Numbered from the stretch's first letter, positions 45,350 through 54,299 are shown. The stretch: 64,000 nucleotides of DNA from Streptomyces lydicus (GCF_000717345.1 NZ_JNZA01000031.1:1-64000); one strand, 5' to 3'. Program-made: numbers and translations. Notes: generated by a model from the letters alone, not told the origin.

Positions 45350-46063
45350 ATGGCCGTTTATGTCTACTCCATCGTCGCGACCTCACATCCGCAGCGCCTG
45401 GACGGCCTGGACGGGGTGGGCGACCCGCCCACCACCCTGCGCACCGTGAAGGACGGGGAGCTGACCGCGGTCGTGAGTGACGCCCCCGAGGAGCTCCGCG
45501 CCAAACGCCGCGACCTCGCCGCCCACCAGGCGGTCCAGGAGCGGCTGATGGCCGACGGCACGGTCCTGCCGCTGCAGTTCGGGTTCACCACCGACGACGA
45601 CGACGCCGTACGGACGGTGCTGGAGGAGCGCGCGGAGCAGTACACCGAACGGCTGGGGGCGCTGGAAGGCAGCACGGAATACCACCTGAAGGCCGCGCAG
45701 GACGAGGACGCCCTGCTGCGCCAGATCCTGCTGGAGAACGACCGGGCCCGCGAACTCAACGAGCAGATCAGAAGCGGCCAGGGCAGCCCGGACCTGCCGC
45801 TCGCCCTCGGTGAACTCGTCGCCCAGGAGGTCCAGGCACGCCAGGACCGCCTCGCCGACTCGGTCATCGAGGCGCTGCGCGGCCTCGCCCAGGAAGTACG
45901 GGCGTCGGAGCCGACCGGCAACGACTTCGTGAACGTGTCCTTCCTGGTGCACCGGGACGACGAAGACGCCTTCCGCACCGCCGAGAAGGAGCTCGCCGAC
46001 GAACTCGGCGGCGACTTCGACCTGCGGCTGCGCGGCCCGCTGCCCGCCTACAGCTTCGTGTGA
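45350..46063 (+). CDS. gvpF: Gas vesicle protein GvpF (GvpF/GvpL family)
   Basis: A 237-residue protein: VYVYSIVATSHPQRLDGLDG at the start, VLPLQFGFTTDDDDAVRTVL in the middle and PLPAYSFV at the end are standard for the family. It starts three bases after gvpA. GvpF is found at the inner face of the shell or in assembly complexes. Its relative GvpL is encoded downstream. Confidence 0.9.
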   Translation: MAVYVYSIVATSHPQRLDGLDGVGDPPTTLRTVKDGELTAVVSDAPEELRAKRRDLAAHQAVQERLMADGTVLPLQFGFTTDDDDAVRTVLEERAEQYTERLGALEGSTEYHLKAAQDEDALLRQILLENDRARELNEQIRSGQGSPDLPLALGELVAQEVQARQDRLADSVIEALRGLAQEVRASEPTGNDFVNVSFLVHRDDEDAFRTAEKELADELGGDFDLRLRGPLPAYSFV

Positions 46064-46073
46064 GGAGGACGTC

Positions 46074-46328
46074 ATGGCAGGGCTGCTGACCCATCTCGCG
46101 ACCCTCCCCCTGGCACCGGTGCGCGGCGTCGCCTGGGTCATGGAGCGGGTCGTCGAGGCCGCGGAGGACGAGGCGTACGACCCGGCGCCCGTCGAGCAGG
46201 AACTCGCCAGGCTGGAGGAGCAGCTGCTGGCGGGCGAGATCGACGAGGAGACGTTCGACCGGCGCGAGGACGAACTGCTGGACCGGCTGGAGGAGATCAG
46301 GGCCCACCGCCGGATCACCGGCCCCTGA
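46074..46328 (+). CDS. gvpG: Gas vesicle protein GvpG
   Basis: An 84-residue protein, VARLEEQLLAGEIDEETFDR-like helical coil (PVEQELARLEEQLLAGEIDE, then ETFDRREDELLDRLEEIR). Ten bases after gvpF, with GAGGAGG before the ATG at 46074. GvpG is a small accessory assembly protein. Confidence 0.85.
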   Translation: MAGLLTHLATLPLAPVRGVAWVMERVVEAAEDEAYDPAPVEQELARLEEQLLAGEIDEETFDRREDELLDRLEEIRAHRRITGP

Positions 46329-46391
46329 CCGGCGGCTGACAGCGACGAACCGACAGCGAGCTGACTGCGAACGACATCGGAGGGAGCGGCA

Positions 46392-46916
46392 GTGACCGAA
46401 CCCGCCCCCAGGAGGACCGGCGACTACCCGTCCCGGGCAGCCCCGTACGGCCAGGGCTCCTCGGCCAACCTCGCCGACATCCTCGAACGGGTCCTGGACA
46501 AGGGCATCGTGATCGCCGGCGACATCCAGATCAACCTCCTGGACATCGAACTGCTCACCATCAAGCTGCGGCTGCTGGTCGCCTCGGTCGACAAGGCGAA
46601 GGAGATGGGCATCGACTGGTGGGAGCACGACCCCGCGTTGTCGTCCCGGGCCGCCGACGGCAACCGCTCGCTCGCCGAGGAGAACCAGCGGCTGCGCGCC
46701 GAGATCGAGCAACTGCGCGCGTCGGGCACCGAGCTGCCGGCGGCCGAGGAGAGCCCCCCGAAGCCGGCCGAGAAGAAGCCGCGGAAGTCCGCCGAGGAGA
46801 GCCCGCCGAAGTCCGCCGAGGAGAGCCCCCGCGCCGCGCGTACCTCGAACCCTTCGCGCACCACCCGGGGGAAGAAGGCGGAGGCCCGCCCCCGTAAGAA
46901 GCGGGACTCGCCATGA
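46392..46916 (+). CDS. gvpJ: Gas vesicle protein GvpJ (GvpA-like)
   Basis: A 174-residue protein with a GvpA-like core (NLADILERVLDKGIVIAGDI, QINLLDIELLTIKLRLLVAS) and a long Lys/Pro/Ser-rich tail with AEESPPK repeats. GTG at 46392 follows GGAGGGAG. It could equally be labelled GvpS or GvpJ; position between gvpG and gvpL argues for J. The tail has a charge pattern like that of the GvpA tail. Confidence 0.8.
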   Translation: MTEPAPRRTGDYPSRAAPYGQGSSANLADILERVLDKGIVIAGDIQINLLDIELLTIKLRLLVASVDKAKEMGIDWWEHDPALSSRAADGNRSLAEENQRLRAEIEQLRASGTELPAAEESPPKPAEKKPRKSAEESPPKSAEESPRAARTSNPSRTTRGKKAEARPRKKRDSP

Positions 46917-47725
46917 CCGGGACCGTCGCGTACGCCTACGCGGTGGCGCGCGACCCCGACGGCTCGCTGGAGGAGGCGCTCGGCGGGCTGCCCGGCGTCG
47001 CGGACGCGCCGGTACGGCTGGTGCGCACGGCCGGCCGGGCGGACGTGGTGGTCGCGGTGAGCGAGGTGCCCGCGCGGGACTTCGAGGAGGGCGCGCTCCG
47101 TGCCCACCTGGAAGACCTGGACTGGCTGGAGGACGTCGCCCGCGCCCACCACCGGGTCATCGAGGCGCTGGCGGCACGCACCACCGTCCTGCCGCTCCGC
47201 CTCGCCACCGTCTACCTCGATGAGGAGCGGGTACGGCTGATGCTCGAAGAGCGCCTGGCGGCGTTCGCTGACCGGCTGTCCGCCCTGGACGCCCATGTGG
47301 AGTGGGGCGTCAAGGTGTACGTCGAGGCCCCCGCCGAGGCCGCACCGCGGGCCGGGCCGCCGGAGCCGGACCTCAGCCCCGGGCGGGCCTACCTCAAACG
47401 TCGCGGCGCGCAGCGGCATGCCCGCGAGGACGCCTACCGCGACGCTGAGGAGGCGGCCCGGCGTATCGATGCCGCCGCCCGCCCGTACGCGGTCGACCGG
47501 GTCCAGCACCGGCCGCAGCAGGGCGAACTCGCCCGCGGGCCCGGCGAGAACGTCGTCAACGACGCCTATCTCGTGTCGCAGGAGCACGCCGAGAGCTTCC
47601 GTACCGACGTGCTGCGGGCCGCCGAGGGACTGTCCGGCGTACGCGTCGAGGTCACCGGGCCCTGGGCCCCCTACTCCTTCGCCACGCCCGCTGAAGCCGA
47701 ACCGCTGAGGAGAGCCGCGCAGTGA
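46913..47725 (+). CDS. gvpL: Gas vesicle protein GvpL (GvpF/GvpL family)
   Basis: A 270-residue protein overlapping gvpJ by ATGA. VAYAYAVARDPDGSLEEAL, VLPLRLATVYLDEERVRLML and the ending GPWAPYSF match the family. The internal region (residues 140-200) has an Arg/Glu-rich insert. Acts with GvpF in assembly. Confidence 0.9.
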   Translation: MTGTVAYAYAVARDPDGSLEEALGGLPGVADAPVRLVRTAGRADVVVAVSEVPARDFEEGALRAHLEDLDWLEDVARAHHRVIEALAARTTVLPLRLATVYLDEERVRLMLEERLAAFADRLSALDAHVEWGVKVYVEAPAEAAPRAGPPEPDLSPGRAYLKRRGAQRHAREDAYRDAEEAARRIDAAARPYAVDRVQHRPQQGELARGPGENVVNDAYLVSQEHAESFRTDVLRAAEGLSGVRVEVTGPWAPYSFATPAEAEPLRRAAQ

Positions 47726-47970
47726 GAGCAGCGGGCGGGCCGCCGGCCAGGATGGACGAGCCGCTGCCGGACCGGCAGATCGCACTGATCGACCTGCTGG
47801 ACCGGCTGCTCAGCGGTGGCGTGGTGCTCACCGGTGACCTCGTGCTGTCCATCGCCGACATCGACCTGGTACGCATCTCGCTGCGGGCGCTGATCGTCTC
47901 CATCAGCGAGCAGAATCCGGGCCCCTGGCCCTCCGTCACCGCGGCCCTGCGAGACGACGATGACCGCTGA
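47722..47970 (+). CDS. gvpS: Gas vesicle protein GvpS (GvpA-like, short)
   Basis: An 82-residue protein, starting with GTG in a GTGA overlap with gvpL. Core RQIALIDLLDRLLSGGVVLT and GDLVLSIADIDLVRISLRAL is GvpA-like. No long tail. Position L-S-K is that of the Streptomyces gene order. Confidence 0.8.
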   Translation: MRAAGGPPARMDEPLPDRQIALIDLLDRLLSGGVVLTGDLVLSIADIDLVRISLRALIVSISEQNPGPWPSVTAALRDDDDR

Positions 47971-48373
47971 GGGCGACGGCCGCCCGCCCGGCAACCGCTT
48001 CGACGACATCGCCGACGCGGCGGACCGCGCCTTCCGTCTGCTGCCCGCCGCCCCGCAGGACACCCAGTCCCCGGCCGGTGCGGCACCGCGCCGCCCCGCA
48101 CACCGGGTCACCACCGACCCCGACACGGTGGAGCGGGACCTGATCAAGCTCGTGCTCACCCTCGTCGAGCTGCTGCGGCAGCTCATGGAACGCCAGGCCC
48201 TCCAGCGGGTCGAGGCCGGGGACCTCACCGACGAACAGGAGGAACGGCTGGGCGCGACGCTGATGATCCTGCACAGCCGGATGGCGGAGCTGTGCGAGCA
48301 GTACGACCTGACCATGCAGGACCTCAATCTCGATCTCGGGCCTCTCGGGACCCTGCTGCCACCCGCCGAGTGA
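47960..48373 (+). CDS. gvpK: Gas vesicle protein GvpK
   Basis: A 137-residue protein: VERDLIKLVLTLVELLRQLM, QALQRVEAGDLTDEQEERLG and ATLMILHSRMAELCEQYDLT are the GvpK helical core. It overlaps gvpS by eleven bases. Last gvp gene of this operon. Confidence 0.9.
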   Translation: MTAEGDGRPPGNRFDDIADAADRAFRLLPAAPQDTQSPAGAAPRRPAHRVTTDPDTVERDLIKLVLTLVELLRQLMERQALQRVEAGDLTDEQEERLGATLMILHSRMAELCEQYDLTMQDLNLDLGPLGTLLPPAE

Positions 48374-48420
48374 CAGCCGACCGGACACAACAAAAGACAG
48401 GGGCACAACAGGAGCAGGAC

Positions 48421-48594
48421 ATGGGCATCGGAAAGAAATCCAAGAACCTCGGCGACATGACCGAGGGAAAGACCAAGGAGACCGCCGGAAAGGCGCTGGA
48501 CGACCGCAGCCTGGAGGGGAAAGGTAAAGCGGAAAAGGCCAAAGGGAAGGTGAAGCAGGCAGTGGAGAGGGGCAAGCATTCGTTCAAGCACTGA
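48421..48594 (+). CDS. CsbD-family stress protein
   Basis: A 57-residue hydrophilic protein: GKTKETAGKALDDRSLEGKG and KAEKAKGKVKQAVERGKH are the CsbD repeat. ATG at 48421 has GCAGGAGC upstream. In Bacillus, csbD is sigma-B-controlled; here the gene follows gvpK by 47 bases and is probably on the same transcript, tying gas vesicles to general stress. A strong hairpin follows. Confidence 0.85.
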   Translation: MGIGKKSKNLGDMTEGKTKETAGKALDDRSLEGKGKAEKAKGKVKQAVERGKHSFKH

Positions 48595-48604
48595 AAGCCT
48601 GGTG

Positions 48605-48636
48605 GGCGTCACCGGCCGGGGGAGGCCGGTGACGCC
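48605..48636. terminator. Perfect 13-pair hairpin ending the gvp-csbD transcript
   Basis: GGCGTCACCGGCC (48605-48617) and GGCCGGTGACGCC (48624-48636) with six-base loop. It also lies just after the convergent SRPBCC gene and can serve both. Confidence 0.75.
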
Positions 48637-48687
48637 GCCTGCTGCAGCCGGTGGCGCCGCCTGCGCTGCAGGGGAGCACGCCCGGCC

Positions 48688-49728
48688 TCACTCCTCCTCT
48701 TCCTCGCCCTCCGCGTATTCCTCTTCGTCCTCGTCCCCCTCGCTCTCTCCGTCTTCCTCCTCCTCGCCTTCTCCCTCTTCTTCCTCTTCCTCTTCTTCCT
48801 CCGGGACTTCTTCGTCGCCCTCGTATTCCTCTTCGTCCCCCTCGTACTCCTCGCGGCCCTCGCCTTCGCCGTTCTCTTCGCTCTCTTCGGCCTGCTCGCG
48901 TTCTTCGGCTTCCTCTTCCTCGAGGGCCTCCTCGTGGGTCTTCACGACCTCGCCGTCGCGCACCTCGCCGCGCCAGCCCTCCGGGTCCTTGTCGGTGAGG
49001 GTCACGTAGCGCTGGAAGTGCTTGAAGTCCAGCCGCAGCCGGCGCCCCTGGGCGCGCCAGATGTTGCCGGTCTTCTCGAAGAATCCCGAGGGGTAGTACT
49101 CGACGACCAGCACGATGCGGGTCAGATTCGGTGCCAGTTCATGGAAGCTGACCGCACCACGGGTCGATCCCTTGGCGCCGTCGGACGTCCAGACGATCCG
49201 GTCGTCCGGGATCTGCTCCTGCACCGTTGCCTTCCAGCCCCGGGTCGAGGGACCGACCTTGACCTTCCAGTCGCTGCCCGTCTCGTCGCTGGCCGAGACG
49301 CTGCGGACGCCCTTGGTGAAGCTGCTGAACTTGTCGTACCGCGTCCAGTGGTCATAGGCGGTCCGCAGCGGCACGCCGACATCCAGCACCTCGATGATGT
49401 TGGTGACCTTGGTGGTTCCCGACGAGCGTCCCTTGCCCTTGCCGCCGCCGAAGACCTCCTTGGCCTTCTCCACGACGTTTTCCTTGACGTCCTTCGCCTT
49501 GCCGGTGACCAGCGCCTTGAGGGGCGATTGACCGCTCAGCAGGCCGGAGGCGACCTTGCCCAGCGAGCCGCCGTTGCTGACGACGTCGCTGAGCTGGTCG
49601 GTCACGTCGCCCAACTTGTCGCCGGCGCGTTCGGCCATGTTCCCGACCCACGCCGTCGCGTATTCGCCGAGCTCCTCACGCAGCCGATCGAGCCCCGAGT
49701 TTCCGCTGCCCTGTTCTGTCTTGGCCAT
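48688..49728 (-). CDS. SRPBCC-fold protein with a long acidic C-terminal tail (gas vesicle-associated, GvpZ-like)
   Basis: A 346-residue protein. Residues 1-100 are a helical leader, 105-245 an SRPBCC domain (VTNIIEVLDVGVPLRTAYDH, WTRYDKFSSFTKGVRSVSAS), and about 266-346 an almost pure Glu/Asp/Gly tail. In Streptomyces gvp clusters an SRPBCC protein is usual between gvpG and gvpJ (gvpZ); here it is on the opposite strand downstream of the operon. Six bases after the upstream gene, so the two are translated together. Assignment to GvpZ rests on my memory of that layout. Confidence 0.7.
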   Translation of the reverse strand: MAKTEQGSGNSGLDRLREELGEYATAWVGNMAERAGDKLGDVTDQLSDVVSNGGSLGKVASGLLSGQSPLKALVTGKAKDVKENVVEKAKEVFGGGKGKGRSSGTTKVTNIIEVLDVGVPLRTAYDHWTRYDKFSSFTKGVRSVSASDETGSDWKVKVGPSTRGWKATVQEQIPDDRIVWTSDGAKGSTRGAVSFHELAPNLTRIVLVVEYYPSGFFEKTGNIWRAQGRRLRLDFKHFQRYVTLTDKDPEGWRGEVRDGEVVKTHEEALEEEEAEEREQAEESEENGEGEGREEYEGDEEEYEGDEEVPEEEEEEEEEGEGEEEEDGESEGDEDEEEYAEGEEEEE

Positions 49729-49734
49729 GCCCGG

Positions 49735-50808
49735 TCACCTCCGGCCCTTGACGCGCGACGACGTCTTCTTGGCGCTCTTCTTCGTGGTTTTCTGCGCGGA
49801 TTTCTGCGGAGATTTCTTCGCCGGCGGTCGGGCCGTCTTCTTCGCGGTCTTTTTCGCGGGCGCCTTCTTGGCCGGAGCCTTCTTCGCCGTCTTTTTCGCC
49901 GCCGTCTTTTTTGCCGCGGTCTTCTTCGCGGCGGGTCTCTGGGACGTGGCCTTCTTGGCCGGTGTCTTTTTCGCCGCCGTCTTCTTGGCCGGCGATTTTT
50001 TAGCCGCGGCCTTTTTGGTGGCGGCCTTTTTGGCCGGGGCTTTTTTTGCGGGGGCCGCCTGCTTCCCCGTGGTCTTCTTCGCGGCGGCCTTCTTGGCCGG
50101 GGCCTTCTCCGCTGCGGGCCGCTTCGCAGCCGCCTTCTTGGCCGGTGCCTTCTTCGCCGCGGCCTTCTTCGCGGGGGCCTTCTCGGCCGGGGCCTTGCGT
50201 GCCGCGGGCCGCGGTCCCGGCCTCTTCGCCGGGGCCTTGCGCCCGGTGGGCCGTGGGGCGCGGCGGCGGGGCCGCTCGGGCTCCTCCTCCGGCTCCTCTT
50301 CCTCCTCCGGCTCTTCCTCTTCCTCTTCCTCTTCTTCCTCGGGCTCTTCCTCCTCCGGCTCTTCCTCTTCTTCCTCTTCTGCCTCGGGCTCTTCTGCCTC
50401 GCCCTCTTCCTCCTCCTCGGGCTCTTCCTCGCCCTCTTCTTCCTCTTCCTCCTCCTCGGGCTCGCCTTCCTCGTATTCCTCTTCCTCTTCCGCACCGCTT
50501 TCGAGCTTGCTGGTGCGGTCGTGGAGCGTGTCGGCGAGATCCGCCAGCCGGCGGTTGGCGGCGGTCTTCAGCGCCTGCCGCCCGACATTCATGACCTCCC
50601 CGCGCAGCTGGTCGCCGAGCTCAGCGACCTGGGGGATCTCCCCGAGTCTGCGGACGCCCTCGGTGAGCAGCTGGCGCGGCTCCAGACCGAACTGCTTCCC
50701 GGCGAGGTAGGACGCCGCGGTGAGAGCGAGCCGGCCCTTCTTCGTACGGCCCAGCACGTACCCGCCGGCCACCGCCGCGGCGAGCATGATCTTGGTTCTC
50801 TCGTTCAT
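49735..50808 (-). CDS. Protein with acidic then histone H1-like basic tail (gas vesicle-associated, GvpY-like)
   Basis: A 357-residue protein. Residues 1-30 contain a possible membrane helix ([14 protein letters not shown]) and [20 protein letters not shown]; 30-105 are helical. Residues about 106-177 are a Glu-rich block, and 178-357 are AAKKAPAKK repeats like eukaryotic H1 or streptomycete HupS tails. I believe its N-terminal block is what NCBI sometimes calls DNA primase in Streptomyces gvp clusters (gvpY). RBS is not strong, but the ATG at 50808 opens a stable frame. The tail could bind nucleic acid or the acidic partner downstream. Confidence 0.65.
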   Translation of the reverse strand: MNERTKIMLAAAVAGGYVLGRTKKGRLALTAASYLAGKQFGLEPRQLLTEGVRRLGEIPQVAELGDQLRGEVMNVGRQALKTAANRRLADLADTLHDRTSKLESGAEEEEEYEEGEPEEEEEEEEGEEEPEEEEEGEAEEPEAEEEEEEEPEEEEPEEEEEEEEEEPEEEEEPEEEPERPRRRAPRPTGRKAPAKRPGPRPAARKAPAEKAPAKKAAAKKAPAKKAAAKRPAAEKAPAKKAAAKKTTGKQAAPAKKAPAKKAATKKAAAKKSPAKKTAAKKTPAKKATSQRPAAKKTAAKKTAAKKTAKKAPAKKAPAKKTAKKTARPPAKKSPQKSAQKTTKKSAKKTSSRVKGRR

Positions 50809-51073
50809 GGATGCGTCCCCTTTTCCTGGGCGTGCTGCCGATCGGCGCCATAATTCAAGAGTGGTCCGTGTGCCGCGCTACGCATCTCGAGCGGGCCGGA
50901 GAGGACGCTCCAAACCCCCGCGTCCTACGGCCAACGGCCTGGTGAAAGGGGGTGCGCGCGCTTCGCCGGGGCGGTTTGAATCCCCGTCGGCCCGGACCGT
51001 CCCGCCGTCCGGCCCGCGGCCGCGTACGAAGCGCAGGTGTGCGGAGAAGGTGCGACGGACCTAGGCTCGGAAT

Positions 51074-52729
51074 ATGCCGGGAACACGCCGTGCACCGTCT
51101 CGTGTGGGAGTAGGGGAAGCACGGTGTGTTCGCCGGCGCACGGTGTGGAGGCGGCCGTTCGCGGTGGCCGCCGTCGTGGCGCTGCTCGGCGCCCTGGTGG
51201 GAACTCCGGCCGCGGTGGCCGCCGATGACCCGCACCTGACGCGCTTCTACCAACAGCGGCTCGCCTGGGAGCCGTGCCCGCAGAACATGCAGGCCGGCAC
51301 GCAGAGCCCGGACGTCACCCAGCCGCCGGGCCACGAGGAGCGGCTGGAGTGCGCCCGCATGGAGGTGCCGCGCGACTACAGCGACCCCGGGAACCGCACG
51401 ATGCTGGTCCAGCTCATCCGGCTGCGGGCCACCGGGCCCGGCAAGCGGCTCGGTTCACTGGTGATCAATCCCGGCGGGCCGGGCGCCTCCGGCGTCAACT
51501 ACCTCATCGCCAGCGGCAGCGCCTTCGCCCGGCTGGGGCAGCAGTACGACATCGTCAGCTTCGACCCGCGCGGCACCGGCCACACCGAACCGGTCTCCTG
51601 CGGGGACAAGCTCGCCCCGCCGCCCGGCAACCCCGCCGACGACACCCTCGCCGCGAAGGAGAAGCGCATCAACGACGCCTGCGGGCGGTACTCCGGAGGG
51701 TTGCTGGAGTGGGTCGGAACCCCTGACGTGGCGCGGGACATGGACGTCCTGCGCGCCGCGGTGCACGACGACAAGCTCAACTACCTGGGGTTCTCGTACG
51801 GCACCAAGCTCGGCGCCGACTACGCCCACGAATTCCCGGACAAGACCGGCCGGATGGTGCTGGACAGCATCGAGGACCCGACCAAGAACAACTGGCAGAC
51901 CGCGCTGGCCCAGGCCCGGGGATTCCAGCGGGCGCTGGACGACTTCGCCGGCGACTGCCTCCACGCCACGGACTGCCCGCTGGGCACCGACGCACGGCAC
52001 GCCCAGGACCAGCTGCGCACCTGGTACCAGCAGTTGAGCGAGCGGCCGATGAAGGTGAACGGGCAGACGGTGGACGAGACGACCTACGTCTACGCGCTAC
52101 GCGAGGCGTTGTACAGCAGGAGCGACTGGCCGGCGCTGCGGCAGGCGCTGGCGCAGCTGCGGCGCGGCGACGGCTCCGGGATCCTCCGGATGAGCAACAG
52201 CGGCGGCAGCCAGGCCGGTCTGCCGCACCGGGCGCCCGCACGCACGGCCGGCCACACCGCCGGTGCGCACCGGACGCCGGCGCGGCAGAACGGACAGGAC
52301 GACCTGCCGTCGCAGGACCAGCTGGCCCTGCGGGCGATCTCCTGCCGGGACACCTCCGAGCGGTACGGCGCCGGCGACTACCCCCGGGCCGAGCGCGAAC
52401 TGACCCGCGCCTCGCCGCTGTTCGGGCCGGACATCGCACCGACCCTGCTGGACTGCTACGACTGGCCGGTCGCCGGCGACGACGCGTCCCGCGACGTCTC
52501 GGCCCCCGGCGCGCCGCCCATGCTGCTGGTGGCGACCACCAACGACCCGGCCACGCCGTACGAGGGCGCCTCGCACATGGCCCGGGCGCTGGGTAACGGC
52601 AGCACCGTGCTCACCTACCGCGGTGAGGGGCACGCCGCGTACACCACCGGCGACCCGTGCGTTCAGGGCTATGTCGACGGCTTCCTGCTCGACGGCGTGA
52701 TGCCGAAGCCCGGTACCTCCTGCGGCTGA
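51074..52729 (+). CDS. Secreted tripeptidyl aminopeptidase-type alpha/beta hydrolase
   Basis: A 551-residue protein. The signal peptide runs RPFAVAAVVALLGALVGTPA, ending near AVAA. Oxyanion loop NPGGPGASG, nucleophile elbow GFSYGTK (Ser), TTNDPATPY (Asp) and GEGHAAY (His) form the S33 proline-iminopeptidase-like triad of Streptomyces Tap/SlpD/SlpE enzymes. It removes tripeptides from extracellular peptides. A hexamer TAGGCT (51062-51067) lies six bases before the ATG at 51074, which fits a leaderless transcript. Confidence 0.85.
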   Translation: MPGTRRAPSRVGVGEARCVRRRTVWRRPFAVAAVVALLGALVGTPAAVAADDPHLTRFYQQRLAWEPCPQNMQAGTQSPDVTQPPGHEERLECARMEVPRDYSDPGNRTMLVQLIRLRATGPGKRLGSLVINPGGPGASGVNYLIASGSAFARLGQQYDIVSFDPRGTGHTEPVSCGDKLAPPPGNPADDTLAAKEKRINDACGRYSGGLLEWVGTPDVARDMDVLRAAVHDDKLNYLGFSYGTKLGADYAHEFPDKTGRMVLDSIEDPTKNNWQTALAQARGFQRALDDFAGDCLHATDCPLGTDARHAQDQLRTWYQQLSERPMKVNGQTVDETTYVYALREALYSRSDWPALRQALAQLRRGDGSGILRMSNSGGSQAGLPHRAPARTAGHTAGAHRTPARQNGQDDLPSQDQLALRAISCRDTSERYGAGDYPRAERELTRASPLFGPDIAPTLLDCYDWPVAGDDASRDVSAPGAPPMLLVATTNDPATPYEGASHMARALGNGSTVLTYRGEGHAAYTTGDPCVQGYVDGFLLDGVMPKPGTSCG

Positions 52730-52761
52730 GCCCGGGGCCGTCAGCCGGGCGTGGAGCTGCC

Positions 52762-52989
52762 TCACTTGTAGTAGCGGTTGTCCTCGACGTCGACCACCGG
52801 CGCCCCGGGGGACGGCGGCTGCGTGCGCCGCCGCTTGAGGATGCTCACGTACGTCGCGAGACCGATGATGCCGACGATCATCATGATGATCCCCACGAGG
52901 TCGAGATTGACCCCGGCCATGTGCCAGTCCGTGGCGAAGGTGAGGATCGCCCCCACCGCGAGCAGACCGATGCACCCGCCGATACCCAT
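52762..52989 (-). CDS. DUF6458 family small membrane protein
   Basis: A 75-residue protein with two spans (GCIGLLAVGAILTFATDW, DLVGIIMMIVGIIGLATYV) and a short basic/polar tail. The ATG at 52989 has GGAGG nine bases upstream; an ATG 15 bases earlier lacks it. Members are widespread in actinobacteria with no known function. Next gene upstream on this strand is ku, but a gap of 118 bases separates them. Confidence 0.75.
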   Translation of the reverse strand: MGIGGCIGLLAVGAILTFATDWHMAGVNLDLVGIIMMIVGIIGLATYVSILKRRRTQPPSPGAPVVDVEDNRYYK

Positions 52990-53107
52990 GGTGTCAGCCT
53001 CCATAACTGGGGTGAAAGGAAGTCCTGTTGACCAAGTCCTGTTGACGTGCGGGTACCCGGGTGCGGGCTACTCATGTCGTGTGGTGTCGCGCTGCGGGCG
53101 GCCGGCC

Positions 53108-54151
53108 TCAGCCGGCCCGCCGGGAGCCGCGGCCCGCGGTCTTCTTCTTCGCTGTGGTCTTCGCGGCCGTCTTCTTGGTGGCGGACTGCGCCGCGGTGGA
53201 CTTCTTAGCGGCAGACTTGGTGGCCGCGCCGGATGCCGTCTTCGCCCCGGACTTCGTCCCGGACTTGGTCCCGGTCTTCGTGCCGGAGGCCGTGGAGGTC
53301 TTCGCCGCGGCCTTCTTCGCCGGGCGCTTCGCCGCGGCGCGGCCCTCGTCCCCCTCGTCCTCCCCGCGGGACCGCTTCGCGGCGCGGACGCTGTCCTGCA
53401 GCGCCGCCATCAGGTCCATCACCTGACCGCCGGAGGGCTGCTCCTCGCCGGTGTCGAACTCCGGCTCGCGGTGGGCGAGCTTCGCCGACACGAGCTCGTC
53501 GAGCGCCTCGCGGTAGTGGTCGTGCAGGTCCTCCTCCGACAGTTCGCCGAAGGAGTCCATCAGCGTCTCGGCCGCCGCCACCTCGTTGGGGTGGACCTCC
53601 ACCTCCCGCTCGGGCAGCACCCCGTCCATCGGCCGGATCTGGTGCGGCCACAGCAGCACCTGCATCACCAGTGCGTCCCCCATGGGCCGGATCATGGCCA
53701 GCGTCTCCCGCCCGTGCAGGGCGATCTTGCCGAGCCCGACGCGCTCGTGCCGCTCCATGGCCTCGCGCAGCAGGACGTACGGCTTGGCCGCGGCGGGACT
53801 GTCGGTGGCCAGGTAGTAGCCCTTGCCCATCTGCAGCGGGTCGATGTCACCACCGGCGACGAAGGCCAGGATGGTCAGTGTCTTGGCGGTCGGCAGCGGC
53901 AGTGCGTCCAGGTCCTCGTCGCTCAGCGGGACGACGACCTCGGCGTCGTGCGGGCGGTAGCCGCGGCCGATCTCGTCCGGGGACACCTCGACGCCCTCCA
54001 GCGAGCACACGGGCTGGTTGCGCACCCGCCCGCCGTCGGCCGTGTGGATACGGACGAAGCTCACCGACGCGGAGGTGTCCGTGGCGTTGTACGCGGCGAC
54101 CGGGATCGTGACCAGGCCGAAGCTGATGCTGAACTTCGCCGTGGGACGCAT
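53108..54151 (-). CDS. ku: Ku protein (non-homologous end joining) with Lys/Ala-rich tail
   Basis: A 347-residue protein. The Ku core starts MRPTAKFSISFGLVTIPVAA and includes ALPLPTAKTLTILAFVAGGD, the DNA-ring region. The C-terminus from about 265 is a Lys/Ala/Thr-rich extension (AKKSTAAQSATKKTAAKTTA), as in many actinobacterial Ku proteins, expected to bind DNA. It threads on DNA ends and recruits a ligase/polymerase. Start at the ATG at 54151 with GACGAAGG upstream. A stand-alone LigD-type polymerase domain is encoded at 55500. Confidence 0.9.
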   Translation of the reverse strand: MRPTAKFSISFGLVTIPVAAYNATDTSASVSFVRIHTADGGRVRNQPVCSLEGVEVSPDEIGRGYRPHDAEVVVPLSDEDLDALPLPTAKTLTILAFVAGGDIDPLQMGKGYYLATDSPAAAKPYVLLREAMERHERVGLGKIALHGRETLAMIRPMGDALVMQVLLWPHQIRPMDGVLPEREVEVHPNEVAAAETLMDSFGELSEEDLHDHYREALDELVSAKLAHREPEFDTGEEQPSGGQVMDLMAALQDSVRAAKRSRGEDEGDEGRAAAKRPAKKAAAKTSTASGTKTGTKSGTKSGAKTASGAATKSAAKKSTAAQSATKKTAAKTTAKKKTAGRGSRRAG

Positions 54152-54244
54152 GGGGGCCGCCTTCGTCGCTGCCGCGTTCGGCTCCATGCTAGGCGGGGCG
54201 GAGGAACGGTACATCCCAGGACGTACCGGACGGGTTACACGGGC

Positions 54245-54284
54245 TCTGCCCGGGCCGCGGGGCGTACCCCACGGCCCGGGCAGA
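54245..54284 (-). terminator. Strong hairpin between the DUF7144 and ku genes
   Basis: TCTGCCCGGGCCG (54245-54257) pairs with CGGCCCGGGCAGA (54272-54284), and inner GGGG/CCCC extends the stem. On the minus strand it follows the membrane-protein gene at 54300, isolating ku. Confidence 0.7.
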
Positions 54285-54299
54285 CGCCGGAACGGCCGG

